From Archegozetes longisetosus (taxonomy: Eukaryota > Arthropoda > Arachnida > Sarcoptiformes > Trhypochthoniidae): DNA of 64,000 nucleotides. The stretch lies in contig JAEMBT020000009.1 in the NCBI GenBank assembly GCA_018873245.2, forward strand, positions 10,679,112-10,743,111, given 5' to 3'. Shown here one piece after another: positions 12,066-23,400 of the stretch (within the stretch, counting starts at the first letter, position 1; each line of letters begins with the position of its first letter). The notes beneath the pieces were generated by a model. The model was not told the origin of the DNA. It did no database searches and saw nothing but the letters and a program-made list of their open reading frames with translations. The translations under genes and the position numbers were made by a program.

Positions 12066-12790
12066 CAAAAGATATGACTATTGGATTAGGACTTGTAGTT
12101 CTCAAAACGATCTTTATTCCAATGGACACGAAATGTTATCTGAATCAGCTTATGTCTTTTTTGATTGATTAATTTGTTGAATTAATTTTTTATTCAAACA
12201 GTAAACGATAAACAACGATAATTTTTATTTGAACCCATGACTCTTCTAATTCAAATTTACACTTTCAAGAATTTAATTAATTTCGGATAATTATCGGCCA
12301 AGGCTCCTTTGGCGCTAATAAGCACAAAGTCTAAGATCCAAAATAAACGCTAAAATTATAGTAATTGACGAGGAATAGATTAAGTAAATATTTTTGGAGG
12401 TAATTTTATAACTTTTATGAATTTAAATAAGGAACATTTTTTGACATATTCAAAGTTAAGATTTGCAAATTGTATTAACTTAACAATAGAATATTGATAA
12501 ACAAAATGTTAGATTCATTGGTATTAAAGATTATTAGTACTTAATTTTTAAAAATTACTAAAGTAAGCCTAAAATTTTAAATATTACTAATGACTTGTCC
12601 ATTTGTTTCATAACTTATAAGTTTATAATTTTTTTTAACTATTTAGTCATATTGGTAGCGTGAATAAAAACTTCTTATAAAATATACGTTAAGTTTTAAA
12701 TTACAGATTTCTGGAAGCATTCTTAAATGTTAAATCAAAATCTAGAAAACTAACCAGAAATAGCTGAAATATATTTCCTCATTTTTGAAT
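12066..12790. repeat. dispersed repeat family 2, copy A (reverse)
   Basis: The reverse complement of this stretch aligns with 25065-25558 (for example the blocks TGATTCAGATAACRTTTCGTGTCCATT and GTTAAGTTAATACAATTTGCAAATC) and with 16885-17400 (block CTGGTTTTCTAGATT and the AGTACTAAT region). Non-coding. At 12860-12975 a piece of the same family (TTTTAGCGTTTTTTCATGGATTTTCAATTTAGTGCC) occurs again in forward orientation, so this copy is part of a partly palindromic arrangement. Confidence 0.6.
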
Positions 12791-13254
12791 TTATATTAAA
12801 GGTTACGAAATATATGTTGAAAAATGGTTAGATTATCGCAAATGCCTATAGTTTTCTCAAGAATACCCTTGTTTAATTATTCGTTCATAAGTTAGAGTAA
12901 TTTTAGCGTTTTTTCATGGATTTTCAATTTAGTGCCAAAAGAGCCACTGCGATAATTATTTACAGATTCTTATTATTAGGCATAAGTGTTTGAGGTTCCA
13001 TGTCAATTTAGCGCCAGCAGTTCAGTCCCCGACAATTCAGCTTCAAGAAAATATATCGTAAGTTGCATATTAGGCAGTGAAACTGTTCATGTGTCAAAAT
13101 CGATCCTTTATTAAGCTGTTCTTTGTAAATGATTAAACTGCTTAATATGGAAACGCAATTTGATGCACGTGCAGAAGTCACGGCTTAATATGCAACTTAC
13201 GATACTTTCAAATGTAAAATTTTATAAAGTATTTTTGAGATTGAGGGACAAATT
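12791..13254. other. intergenic with a forward piece of repeat family 2
   Basis: Apart from the family-2 block at about 12860-12975 nothing is recognised. GTAAGTTGCATATTA (13068) and TAATATGCAACTTAC (13186) form a perfect 15-base inverted pair around 100 bases, a small hairpin element. Confidence 0.4.
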
Positions 13255-14710
13255 CAAATGTAAAAATAGAAACTGATTAAAAAATCGTGAGCAACTACTC
13301 TAAGGTAATCTATGATAGGGATTTGTCCTACTTTGACACATTCTTTTTCAAATAGGCAACCTAGCAATAGGTAACCTAGCGATACATCTTCCTTCTCGAT
13401 CGCGGCTTGACTCCTGCTAATTAATGTTCCACGTGTGTTAGACACAGGCTCCGATCTTTTTTCAAGCTATCGATGAAACACCAAATACTAGGATGATGAG
13501 CATCGAGTAAAAATCTGAAATTTCGGTCCTAACCCTCAACGATATTATTGGTTTTATGTAGGTCACCTAAAACAGAAAAGTGACAATTCCATATCTCCGT
13601 CACATAAATAAAGGTCTTCGATTCCTTTGCTTATGTCCAATTCATGCGTCCTCAACATGATCAACTAGAAGTTTCGAAAGTCTTATCTTCTGTTCTTTGT
13701 TTCTTATTTTTATAACATGCTTCGCTAAGAAGAGCAATGTATGAAGAGATTACATCGACGGGTTGAGCAAAAGTCAAAGCCGCAATCTTCTCGATGTTTC
13801 ACGCGAATGTCGCATCTCTCGAATACATCTTATAAATATCATAGCAGAGTGGCGATTGAATTTCTTCTGAAAGCATTGGTTGAAATGAAAAACATCTTCG
13901 AGCGTTCGAGTTTGAAATTATTGAAGACAATAGTAGTTTGTTTGAGGTCTGTCATAATGAAAACTGGATTCAAATTTAGTTGAAGATTTTTAATAGCAGC
14001 GGAGACACAATCATAAGCTAATTCTCTTAGATTTGGCACTAGTGTATAAATGAAAATAAGAATGTTATTTTGAACAAACTCATGGATATTGTAAAGCTAA
14101 TCAAATAGGGGTAGGACAACCTTGAAAGTGCCATCAGTATACAAGTGGTCACAACTAGGCATTGCTCGTAGATTTTCGTGGTTCGTGAAAATCAAAACAC
14201 GATCATCTGACAGACCACTGTCAAACAGGGGGAAGATATCGCCATTTTTTGTACATGTGATGAGTTCATATCAATCACCAGATCGAATAGGTTTCTTGAA
14301 TTCAGGAGCGCTTTACCTTTTATGGTCGGTATCTCTGGGTGCTTCTAGCTATTTTTGACGTGGAATAGAATTGACCACTTGCAGTCTTGAAACAATGAAT
14401 AAGCATGAGTGATGTGTTGATCGATGGTTCTTGAGATAATTGCCCAATCTTTAATTTGATTCATGACTCTGCGAACTTCATATTTGCCTGAATCCGGTGA
14501 ATGGTTGTGATTATTTAGTTGAGTTATATCATCACCAACTGTGTGGCAACCACCCTTACACTTCATATCGATGTTACCTTCAATACATCTCCATGTAATT
14601 TTCCCCAAATTCTTTTTTGACTTACAAAAGCGATAAATAATCTCCTGCCAATGAGTAGGTCTTCGCCATTCTCAGTTTTAATGAAGTCAAGTGGCGTTAT
14701 TTTAAATAAA
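13255..14710 (-). pseudogene. FLYWCH zinc finger MULE transposase relic
   Basis: Reading the minus strand from about 14700: a FLYWCH-like zinc finger (W-R-C at the 'KITWRC' step, the CKGGC step, and the closing HNHSP), a linker with MNQIKDWA, then a long broken middle, and near 13560-13450 the family's C-terminal signature in fragments: NCHFSVLGDLHKTNNIVEG, then DAHHPSIW and FIDSLKK. Gene order and spacing match an autonomous Mutator-like element of the FLYWCH class. Stops and frameshifts throughout show it is dead. No terminal inverted repeats were found. It belongs to the same superfamily as the fragment at 288-770 but the two are diverged at residue level. Confidence 0.65.
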
Positions 14711-14989
14711 AATTTAGACTTTTCGATAAATTTAAGAACAAGGGGTTAAAAATAGATGTTACATTTTATTTTTGATTAGGGGAATAAACTTTGTTGGTTT
14801 CTTGGAAGAGAATTCATAGATCATAAGTCAAAAATTATGACAAAACAAAATTATGATTATTATAGTTTAGTTTGATCAAATCAAACTGAATTAGGGTTTA
14901 AAGAACCCCTGAAATAATTCCTTTCAACTAGAGGCGGCTCGAACGCGAGCCTTACTATTCTGAGGTGGCACATCTACTCATCAGAATGC

Positions 14990-16210
14990 ATCTACTTTAA
15001 AATGAAGTGCTTATACTTATATCAAGGACTGAATTGTCAGGAATGAATTGTCTGTGGCTGAATTGATGCGCTACGGCTAAATTATATTTCCTGATCCTTG
15101 AAAAAACGTCCATTGAGAGACACTCAAGACTTTCACGAAGGTTCTCTTCGGACAACGAATTGAGCATAACATTAACTTTTAATCCATTAATTTCTGGCAT
15201 AATGTCTGTTGAAATCTAAATCGCGAGAAGAAAAGTTCCGATCAGAAACTTGAAAATAAATTAATAAATCTCTTTCTCACAAGATCCGACTATTGAGAAT
15301 AGATTACAATCGAAACTAAGACAGATATAGCTGCCAGTCCGACACGATCATTTCCAAATGGATTAAAGCTTTTCTCTGAGTCTAAGATTTGCTCTTGTGA
15401 TAAACAGGCAGTTGCATAAGCTACTGGTACTGTTGTCACATCTTCGAGTGACCAATTTTTGGGAACGGAGAATATAAGTTGTGAATCCTCGATTACAATA
15501 CTTGTAGCCAAATATATTGATGGGCAAATTGCCACAACTCTATTGCTATTTTCATCAAAACCAGAAATTCGAATCGAAGTGTGCACTCCTGAGATTCCAG
15601 ATCCCCGGGTAGTGAATTGGCTGACACTTAGCCTATATATTCAAATACAAATTGATAAACTTTATTACAGAAGTCTAAAGTTTAACTTAAAAAGTCTTCT
15701 TGTGTTCTGAAATAATGAAAGCTTCTATTCTTTAAGTCAGGTTAGGTTTGAGTTTCCGTGTGTTAGCAACTCTGTTTTATAATTAAGAATTATATGTCGA
15801 CTCGATAAACTTAAATATAACTTTTGCGAATAGAAATTAGCAATATATTAAGGTGAGGAGCTGTGAATAAATCTAAGATACATTCATTCAAATGGTAGCA
15901 TTTATAAGTTTATTCCGAAACCTATACTTTATGCAATCCGATGTGCAAATTTTATAAATTCTAGTCCGAAATACAAGTTTTATCGAAGAGACATCACTCA
16001 CCAGTTGCTAAAAAATATCTCGAAAGTTCAATGACACTCAAATGATATGATAAATTGTTCCTCTTCATTTCTTCTAATTGACCAATGCTTATGACCGGAT
16101 TCAAACCATTTAGAACTCGGTAAATCATCTCTTGTGCTCGCATTCAACACTGTCTTTGATACCGGATCTATAGAAAGTGGTTTAAAGCTACCAATCTTAT
16201 TGCAATGCAA
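14990..16210 (-). pseudogene. fatty acid synthase enoyl-reductase region, copy 2
   Basis: Three minus-strand pieces are in family order. 16210-16010 gives DDLPSSKWFES and then, in a shifted frame, RYFLATGE, corresponding to the 'gDLSSlrWvE' and 'NFRDvMLATGkl' part before the reductase. 15620-15290 gives LATSIVIEDSQ, FSVPKNWSLEDVTTVPVAYAT and a damaged glycine loop (GNDRVGLAAI). 15200-14997 gives NVMLNSLSEENLRESLECL and IRKYNLA, matching 'VLNSLaeeKLqaSvrcLa..grfleIgKfdL'. The NADPH loop has lost glycines and the pieces lie in different frames, so the copy is inactive. It shares roughly three quarters of its bases with copy 1 at 10760-11095 over the overlapping part. Both point the same way and may come from one tandem or transposed duplication. 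Confidence 0.75.
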
Positions 16211-16538
16211 AAAATTTTGTCTTTAGATCTTGTTCGAGACAATCGTCCGACATTACTGGTATACGAAGCTCTAAGGATCGTGATTGATTGATCGCATCCA
16301 ATGATACGTTTACCCATCAAGTCAACGGTAAAACTAATCGCATAGAGCTATGTCTGAACCATTCTTTTGAAGGAGTTTGAAGAACTTGCTATTATCACTA
16401 TTGATGGACGACGTAGAACTTGAATACTCACTACTTTCATCGGTTAATAAAAAATATGCAAATACACCCATCGCCTAATGAAGAAATACGCGAATAACCA
16501 ATCGCTAATATAGAAGTATGTATATATCTAACTTGTTT

Positions 16539-16714
16539 ATAGTAGTTTCACTTTGTGGAGACCCTAATTGTGATATCCTTAGACAGCCTAAATGACGAAA
16601 TCATAAACTTTGGCTGCATTTATAGCGTAACTCTTCAAGTTATGTCTAAGGTATACATTAACAGGCTGCCTAAGGGCGTTAATGAATAGTTCTCCACAAA
16701 GTGAAACTACTGTA
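16539..16714. repeat. short MITE with AGTAGTTTCACTTTGTGGAGA ends
   Basis: Left end TAGTAGTTTCACTTTGTGGAGA, right end TCTCCACAAAGTGAAACTACTGTA. A second inverted pair lies inside (TTAGACAGCCTAA and GGCTGCCTAAG). About 175 bases, non-coding. Confidence 0.75.
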
Positions 16715-16884
16715 TTTCATTCTTCATGGGGGTGTGTGGCCTAAAATGGGAGTGATTTGGGAAGACTAGGAGGATTTAGAGTCACATTAAAAGTGCAATT
16801 GATGTTAGAGACGCGCTTCTGAACCATTTATTAAATATAGAGTGAACCTTAAAGTTTTAATTTAGAGCTAGTTATAAGAAATAC

Positions 16885-17400
16885 TATCAATTCAAAATGG
16901 GGTAAAATACTTCAGCTACTTTTAACTGGTTTTCTAGATTGTTTGATTCAAAATTCAGGAATGCTTTGGATAGTCCGAAACTTAAAACTTAATAGACATT
17001 TTTAAATAAATGTTTATGCATGCTATCAATACGATTGAATAGTTTAAAAAGTTTATAAATCTATGAACTATAAAATAATGGACAAATCTGGAATTATTTT
17101 AAATTTTGAGCTAATTAAGTAATTTTTAAAATTGAGTACTAATACTCAATGGCACTAGTGAATCTAACTTCTAGTTCACATCAATACTCTACTGTTGAGT
17201 TAATACGATTTGTAAATCATAACTTTGGGTATATCGGAGTTTTTCATTATGTAAATTCATGAAGTTCTCGTAAGTTATAGTTTACCCAAAAAATATTTCA
17301 ATTTGTCACTAACTAACATTACTTTAGTGTTTTGTGTGGATTTTAAATTTAGTACCAAAAACTTTGGCCGTTTGCATAACGAGTTCAATAAACAAAGGGA
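16885..17400. repeat. dispersed repeat family 2, copy B (forward)
   Basis: Matches the reverse complement of 12066-12790 and, from about 17130, the copy at 25065-25558: the block GAGTACTAAT, then CACTAGTGAATCTAAC, GTTGAGTTAATACRATTTG and the end block with TTTGGCC. Non-coding. Confidence 0.6.
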
Positions 17401-17771
17401 ATAATTTAGAAGAACTCAATTTAGTGAATTACTGTTGTTATGTAGTGAACTTCAAATATGACTAAACCCAACAGTATGGCTTCCCAAACCAGTCCCATTT
17501 TAAACCACACGCCCTTTTGAGGAATAAAGTGAACAAAAGCCCTAGTTGAATCTACATGATTAACTGTGGAAAACTAAAGAAGTCGATTTAGAAGCTGTAC
17601 ATCTTCTATATCGTCTACATCTCATGCAATTTACTGAACAACCGACACACAATTTATAGATAGTCATATTATTTCTTTCAGAAAAGTAGCATATAAAAGC
17701 ATGAAAAACTCGAAATTAATAATTCTTATATTTTATCCTCTTTTAGGACACTTTAGACAGTTTATTTCATA

Positions 17772-17995
17772 TATTGGGTTGTCAAGGAATTAATGTCCGA
17801 TTCTGAGATCAAAGAAAAGGTTTACTATTCGAAAAACAGAGAAGTTAATCAATAATATTTGACTCTCATTACCTATGATAGTCCTCCATCTTGTGAGCAA
17901 ATCTTCGACTCCCCTCCTACTTTTTAGATCATTAGATCTCAATGCACCCCTCTCTTAATCGGACATTAATTCCTTGACAACCCAAACCCAATATA
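17772..17995. mobile_element. mariner-derived MITE downstream of the terpene synthase gene
   Basis: Ends are TATTGGGTTGTCAAGGAATT and, as complement, AATTCCTTGACAACCCAAACCCAATA. TTGGGTTG.CAA is typical of mariner terminal repeats and TA flanks both ends. About 225 bases, no transposase. The right end carries an extra AACCC relative to the left. Confidence 0.7.
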
Positions 17996-18011
17996 CACAT
18001 ATATATAATTT

Positions 18012-18017
18012 TTTATT
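18012..18017 (-). promoter_or_regulatory. polyadenylation signal of the terpene synthase fusion
   Basis: AATAAA on the minus strand about 96 bases after the stop codon of the 636-codon frame. It lies next to the mariner-derived MITE. Confidence 0.45.
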
Positions 18018-18112
18018 GAATGCTCTCATTCCTTCACCTAAAAAACACATAAGTAACCATCACCTAATAGAGAAGTATACAAACACCCACCACCTAATGA
18101 ACATCACATTGA

Positions 18113-20023
18113 TTAATTATAAAAGAACAAAATACTAGATTTGGAGAGTATAGACTTATTCGTATACCGTTCATTTTTTATATGAAATAATTCTATTCCC
18201 ATTAAGCATTGATACAGGTAATCATATGCCGTTCCAGATAATTTCAATGATTCTTTGTATATGTCACTTTGCTTACTTTCTAGCATCCAAATTATTTGCT
18301 GATAATTCATTTCAGGATATAGTTCCTTGAGAATAAACATAGAGCTAAATTTTGTTTTTTCCCTTTTTTCAAACCAAAATGAACATATATCATTTGTTAT
18401 AATACCGTGTATAATTATAGGATGAACTAATTTATCATAAAGTGACTCATAATCGTCTCCAAAGTATGAAACTATAGGATAAAAATACGCATTGGCGCCA
18501 GCATTATCAACTCGTTTTCTTATATATTCATCATAAGATTTCAAATCCATCGTTTCAGGAATGTAACTATCAAATATATATTTATAACTATACTTAAGAA
18601 AATCTGAAGTATTATTCAGCTTATTTCCTATTTCAAGCACTGTGTTTTTATATTCATCAAGAATTTTAAAAGCATGTGATGAAGTTTTGCAATCTTTCAG
18701 ATCCCCCTTAAAATGACTCAACCATAATTCAACATTATTAGAGTTCAAATCCTCCATGATTATGGTGTCATCCATAAAGAATGCTAACATATTCATTTTT
18801 ACTAGAGGTATAATCAAGGCAATGTCAGTAATTACATTGTACATCAATTTTACTGCACCACATCCAATATGATAATACTTAGGCATAATCATATTTTGAG
18901 TATCTTTATCAAATGTATCTTGGGTCCACTTCAAAATAATTTCATAAACATCAAATGAGCTACGTTTGTGTTTGGACGTATCGCAAAATTTGTAATTGTA
19001 TGCTCTCATCTTGTAATCGTCAAAAAATTCTAAAGAAAACCCAATAGCTTTATTTATCACGTCTTTAATCAACTCATCTTTAACTGTTGAATTATATTTC
19101 ATTAATTTTTGTAGCCCATCTTCACGTTCATGAATATATTCATCATATATATCATATTCCTTAAACAAGTCGGATAATTCCTCTTTCAATAGAGGATACG
19201 TGAAATTATTCATCTTACTCGATAACAAGTCAATCAACTTATTCCAGTTTTTATTGCCTATGTCTCTATTTTTTTCATCAAAATTACCTTTGAAATCATT
19301 TTCAGCTTGGAACCAATACCCAATCTCAAGTAAATGCTTGTCTTCTAAAACTAACATGGCCATATTTAAATCATTTGTCTTTATTAAAACAGCTAGAGCA
19401 ACTGGAAAGCAAACCGTACTATACGAAATCTTATTCTCAGCTATTTTTCGATAATCTTTGAACTCTGAATCTAAGTCTAAAATTTGACCATACGATGTTT
19501 TTAATAACACTGTATTGTACAATTCATTAACCTTGAAAGCTAAGTCACCGGGAAAACTGTTCAGTATAATTCTATTAATGTCATGAGATAAAGGAAGAGC
19601 CCAAGTAATAACAGTTGCACTACCATATTTGGTATCCATTGATGGTTGTTCGCGCCTGCTTGTAGAATCATCCATTATATCATCTATCATAATTAGCGAT
19701 AAATGAAATAAGTATAATATATTACATACTACCTTTATTGTTTCTACTTTAATTCCTTCCGCAACGTACTTAAACAAATTAGGTCCAAAGTTCTTCCCTG
19801 AATCATCATAATAGCTTACAGACTTTCGTAACCATGAAGAAACGATATTAGTATAGTCATCCATAATTGTTATGACGTGCAGCTTTATGTATTTTTTTCT
19901 ATCCACATACGTAGTTGAAAATTTTTGGATGAAATTAATCTTATAACATGCAAGAAAACCTGTCAGCGGCCGAAAGCCTAACAAATCAAAACGTGGAAAA
20001 TAATTTGGATAAAATGTAAACAT
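18113..20023 (-). CDS. prenyl-diphosphate-synthase-like / class I terpene synthase fusion
   Basis: One uninterrupted 636-residue frame with two isoprenoid domains. Residues ~55-340 resemble trans-isoprenyl diphosphate synthases (closest in feel to farnesyl diphosphate synthase): SGK at 75-77, first Asp-rich motif DDIMD at 114-118 followed by SRR (122-124), GQILDLD at 179-185, FPVALAVL at 206-213, and GYWFQAENDFKG at 235-246 where the second Asp-rich motif (DDxxD) should be; it is replaced by NDFKG. Residues ~350-625 are a class I terpene cyclase alpha domain: DDTIIMED at 418-425, a diphosphate-sensing Arg (R502 or R504), the metal-binding triad NDICSFWFE at 544-552 (NxxxSxxxE exact) followed by KRE, and RY at 619-620. 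It probably makes and/or cyclises a prenyl diphosphate to a terpene. Intronless, unlike all neighbouring genes, which suggests lateral or retro-copied origin. A second start at M54 (19864) precedes the first domain directly; residues 1-53 may be a targeting tail or untranslated. Confidence 0.85.
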   Translation of the reverse strand: MFTFYPNYFPRFDLLGFRPLTGFLACYKINFIQKFSTTYVDRKKYIKLHVITIMDDYTNIVSSWLRKSVSYYDDSGKNFGPNLFKYVAEGIKVETIKVVCNILYLFHLSLIMIDDIMDDSTSRREQPSMDTKYGSATVITWALPLSHDINRIILNSFPGDLAFKVNELYNTVLLKTSYGQILDLDSEFKDYRKIAENKISYSTVCFPVALAVLIKTNDLNMAMLVLEDKHLLEIGYWFQAENDFKGNFDEKNRDIGNKNWNKLIDLLSSKMNNFTYPLLKEELSDLFKEYDIYDEYIHEREDGLQKLMKYNSTVKDELIKDVINKAIGFSLEFFDDYKMRAYNYKFCDTSKHKRSSFDVYEIILKWTQDTFDKDTQNMIMPKYYHIGCGAVKLMYNVITDIALIIPLVKMNMLAFFMDDTIIMEDLNSNNVELWLSHFKGDLKDCKTSSHAFKILDEYKNTVLEIGNKLNNTSDFLKYSYKYIFDSYIPETMDLKSYDEYIRKRVDNAGANAYFYPIVSYFGDDYESLYDKLVHPIIIHGIITNDICSFWFEKREKTKFSSMFILKELYPEMNYQQIIWMLESKQSDIYKESLKLSGTAYDYLYQCLMGIELFHIKNERYTNKSILSKSSILFFYN

Positions 20024-20459
20024 AACTTTTAAAAATTATCTAAATTTGGTAAAAAGAACTAAATTTTTGCGATAAAATTGTTAGAAGTTATTCAATTATA
20101 TCTGAAATTAAAATGTTCAAAAGTATACTGCACAAATTAACGAAAATGAGAAAATCAAGTAAATAAATTATTTAAATAAGTTAAGAATGGGTGCACATAC
20201 AGTTATCTCCAAGTCTAACTAGGAGGGTAAAACATGTTATATTTCTGAATAGTTGACATTGTAAAAAGTATAACATACGCCAAAGCCTCATACGAAGCTT
20301 CCCTTTCAGTCTGACAGCGGTTTAAACGCCAATAAAGGTTCAATTTTAATTATATCAACACTTATTCTACTCAAAACCAACAAAGTAAAAGCTTTAATGA
20401 TAATCATCAAAAAAATTTAATAATACTTTTGATAATAGTTTTAATAGAAATAGAAATTA
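20024..20459. other. 5' flank of the terpene synthase fusion
   Basis: AT-rich, no gene. It probably holds the promoter of the minus-strand fusion gene, but no clear core element can be named. Confidence 0.3.
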
Positions 20460-23400
20460 ATTTTCACCTAATTATAATAGTCGAGACTTTTCTAATAATA
20501 ATTGTGACACTAATGATAATAATAATGAAACTATGGGTCGAATGGTAATAGATCTTCTTTTATTGACTTCAATAATAATCACAGATTTCAAACAAAGAGT
20601 AAATATAAGTCAAATGCAAGGTACAATAAGAGTAGAACTTGCCCTGCATCTCGAAATAAACGATATCGTGGAAGTCGTTATCATAACTCTAGTGGTTATT
20701 CAAGCACAGGTTATAACATAGCAAACGGAAATAACACTTCGAACTCGAATCAAACGACTCAGTGCATCAACAGTACTCAAACGGTTACTAATACAGAAAC
20801 CGGTTCGCCAAGAGAAGCATTGGATCAAATATTCCAAATATAGCAAAATGACAGCATAAGAGTAACTACTGGCTCGGGAAAGGTGACAAGCGCTCCGAAC
20901 TAGAGTGTTCAGAGTGTCACATTTTGTCCTTCCCCTCAAATAAATGAATTTAATAATAATAATAGTTATGAAAAGAGTACTGAAGAGTCTCCCAATTGTT
21001 GGTTCGAATATAATTCAAATGGAGACATAATACAACTCAGTTAATTAATTTAAAAGTAAAAATAAACGACGTCGTGATTGATGCTATAATTGACTCTGGT
21101 GTCAACTTTTCAATAATAAGTGAAGAAATCATTAATAAGTTAAACCTAAAATGTAATCAGATAGCAAATCACCACTGCCTTAATGCTAATGAAACGATTT
21201 ATATTTCTGCTGCTATTTCATTAACTTATAAATTTTAAAGTTTGATTTAAATCAACGAAACATTTATTCATTAATTGATGGAAATCTTTCTGATAAAAAT
21301 CACCAAAAGATCGAAATAAAAGGTGAAGAAATTATTTTTCACCTTATGGTGAAGAGTGTATTTTTCAGTGCCATCAGTGAGTTCATAAATAATGATATTC
21401 AACTTTCGGGAACATGTAATCAAATATTTGCAGAAAAATACGGGAAATATTAAGCTCTGTCAATATAATAAAATCTATAGAATACAATTACAATTTAAAT
21501 GACGCTATTGGCTTGCGAATTAATAACAGAAATTTAAATAAATTCTACGACTTGAATGAGTTTGAAACCACTAATTGCATATCAGCGGACGCGTTGTCAG
21601 CAAGTGGTTACGAATCAGGAAATAACTCTAAAACCAAAGAATATAGTGTAAAAATTAGGCTTAACTCGGATTATGTTTTACCTTCAATGGCAACGACAGT
21701 TTCTTTAGATGTCTTAAACCCTAAACTAAATAAGCTATACATAACTAATGAAAATCCTGGACTATTGGGAAAGAAATCTATTGCAATAGTACATTCGTGT
21801 CTGAACTATAACATTAATATTTTGTTAACAAATTTTGTGGAAGAATCTGTTTTTGAAAAATAAAACTATCTCTCATTTATCTAGAGTCATCAACGAAATC
21901 ATAGTCAAAAATAAAGGAGTGAAAATGCTTAATAACAATGAAAGTAATTTTAATGATTCATTAAGTTACAAATTAATAAGAAATATTCAATATTTCGACT
22001 CCTAACGGAAGCCTTGAAGAATTCTGTATAAGCAGTTATAAGAACAAAATTTCAACTTTTGTACCAAAACAAGAATTTATAATAAGCAAAAACTTAACAA
22101 AAGAACCAGTTAAACAATTTATGTAACTGTTGAGAGAATTCGATGATGCATTCGCACACTATTCGTGTAATATCAGATGTTCAAATTCAGGCGAACACAA
22201 AATAGAATTGACATAAGGAAAATTCATAGCTCGGACGCCGTATAAGATCTCTATCAAGGAAAGGGAACAGATTTGGGAACAGATTTGGGAACACATCAGT
22301 GAAGTATTAATTTTGACATGATCCGCAAGCGCTTGTCTCCTTATGTCAGCCCTACTATCGCCCTACTAGCTATTTTGGTAAACATGACTCAGACAGCAAC
22401 TTAACAGAAACTCGGATGGTTGTTAATTATCATCAGCTCAATAAGATAACTAAGCCAATCTCATATCCACTTCCATTAATAAGCGACGCTTTGGCTTGTC
22501 TTTCAGGACATATTTTTCGACTTTAGATAGAATTCAAAGCTATGTTCAAATGCGAATGCACAAGGATAGCATTCAATATACGGTGTTCACATCACCACTT
22601 GGTAATTTTGAGTACTTGAAAGTTCCTTTTGGGCTTAATGAAATGGTTTAAGCATTTATGCATATGATGAATAAAATGGTTGGTTCTCTGCAATATCATG
22701 AATTACTCTTGTACAACATAATAATCTTGAGTCACGACTTCAGCTCACACTTAATAAAATAACTAATTCATATCGTGACTAATTCATAGTAAAAATATTT
22801 TCAAAATTTGTCACTTTGTGGTCAGGTACTCTCCTGTAAGATGCGACTGTTCCAACACAGTTATTGGTTTAATCTTATTACAAGATGACAACAAATAATT
22901 ACATTCAATAGCTTATCATTCAAAGGCATTAAAAACACACACCAAAGAAATATGTGTATTAAAGCTAAAGAATACTTGTCCATAGTCTATACAACGAGAT
23001 AATACAGGAACTATCGACAAGATATTTACTGTTATATCTTATTACAGTCTAATGAGAGCAAAAGACGCCCCGAAAAACACTTGTCACGATTCGATCTCGA
23101 GTTGAGCGAATTTCATTTCAAAATAAGATATGTGTCAGGAAAAAATTTGGCAGACGCCACAAGATAACAAGAATAAATACATGAGATGTTAACAACAAAT
23201 TAAATGTTGAAATACCTGCTGGGCAACCTAGTACAACTCAGCATTCCAATCAAAATTCAATTAATATAGTATCGAAAATCACAGAACTGCTACAAGACAT
23301 AAAAAGTTTAATTAAAATACAAACTTAGGTTTACTATTATTAACATTCCGAAATTTAAAACAGTAAAGTGAATCAATTCTTAATAACGAAAAATATAGTT

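Noticed and set aside
13741..13983. 80-codon plus-strand frame
   Set aside because: Antisense to the broken FLYWCH transposase; no motif.
19200..19454. 84-codon plus-strand frame
   Set aside because: Antisense shadow of the terpene synthase fusion.
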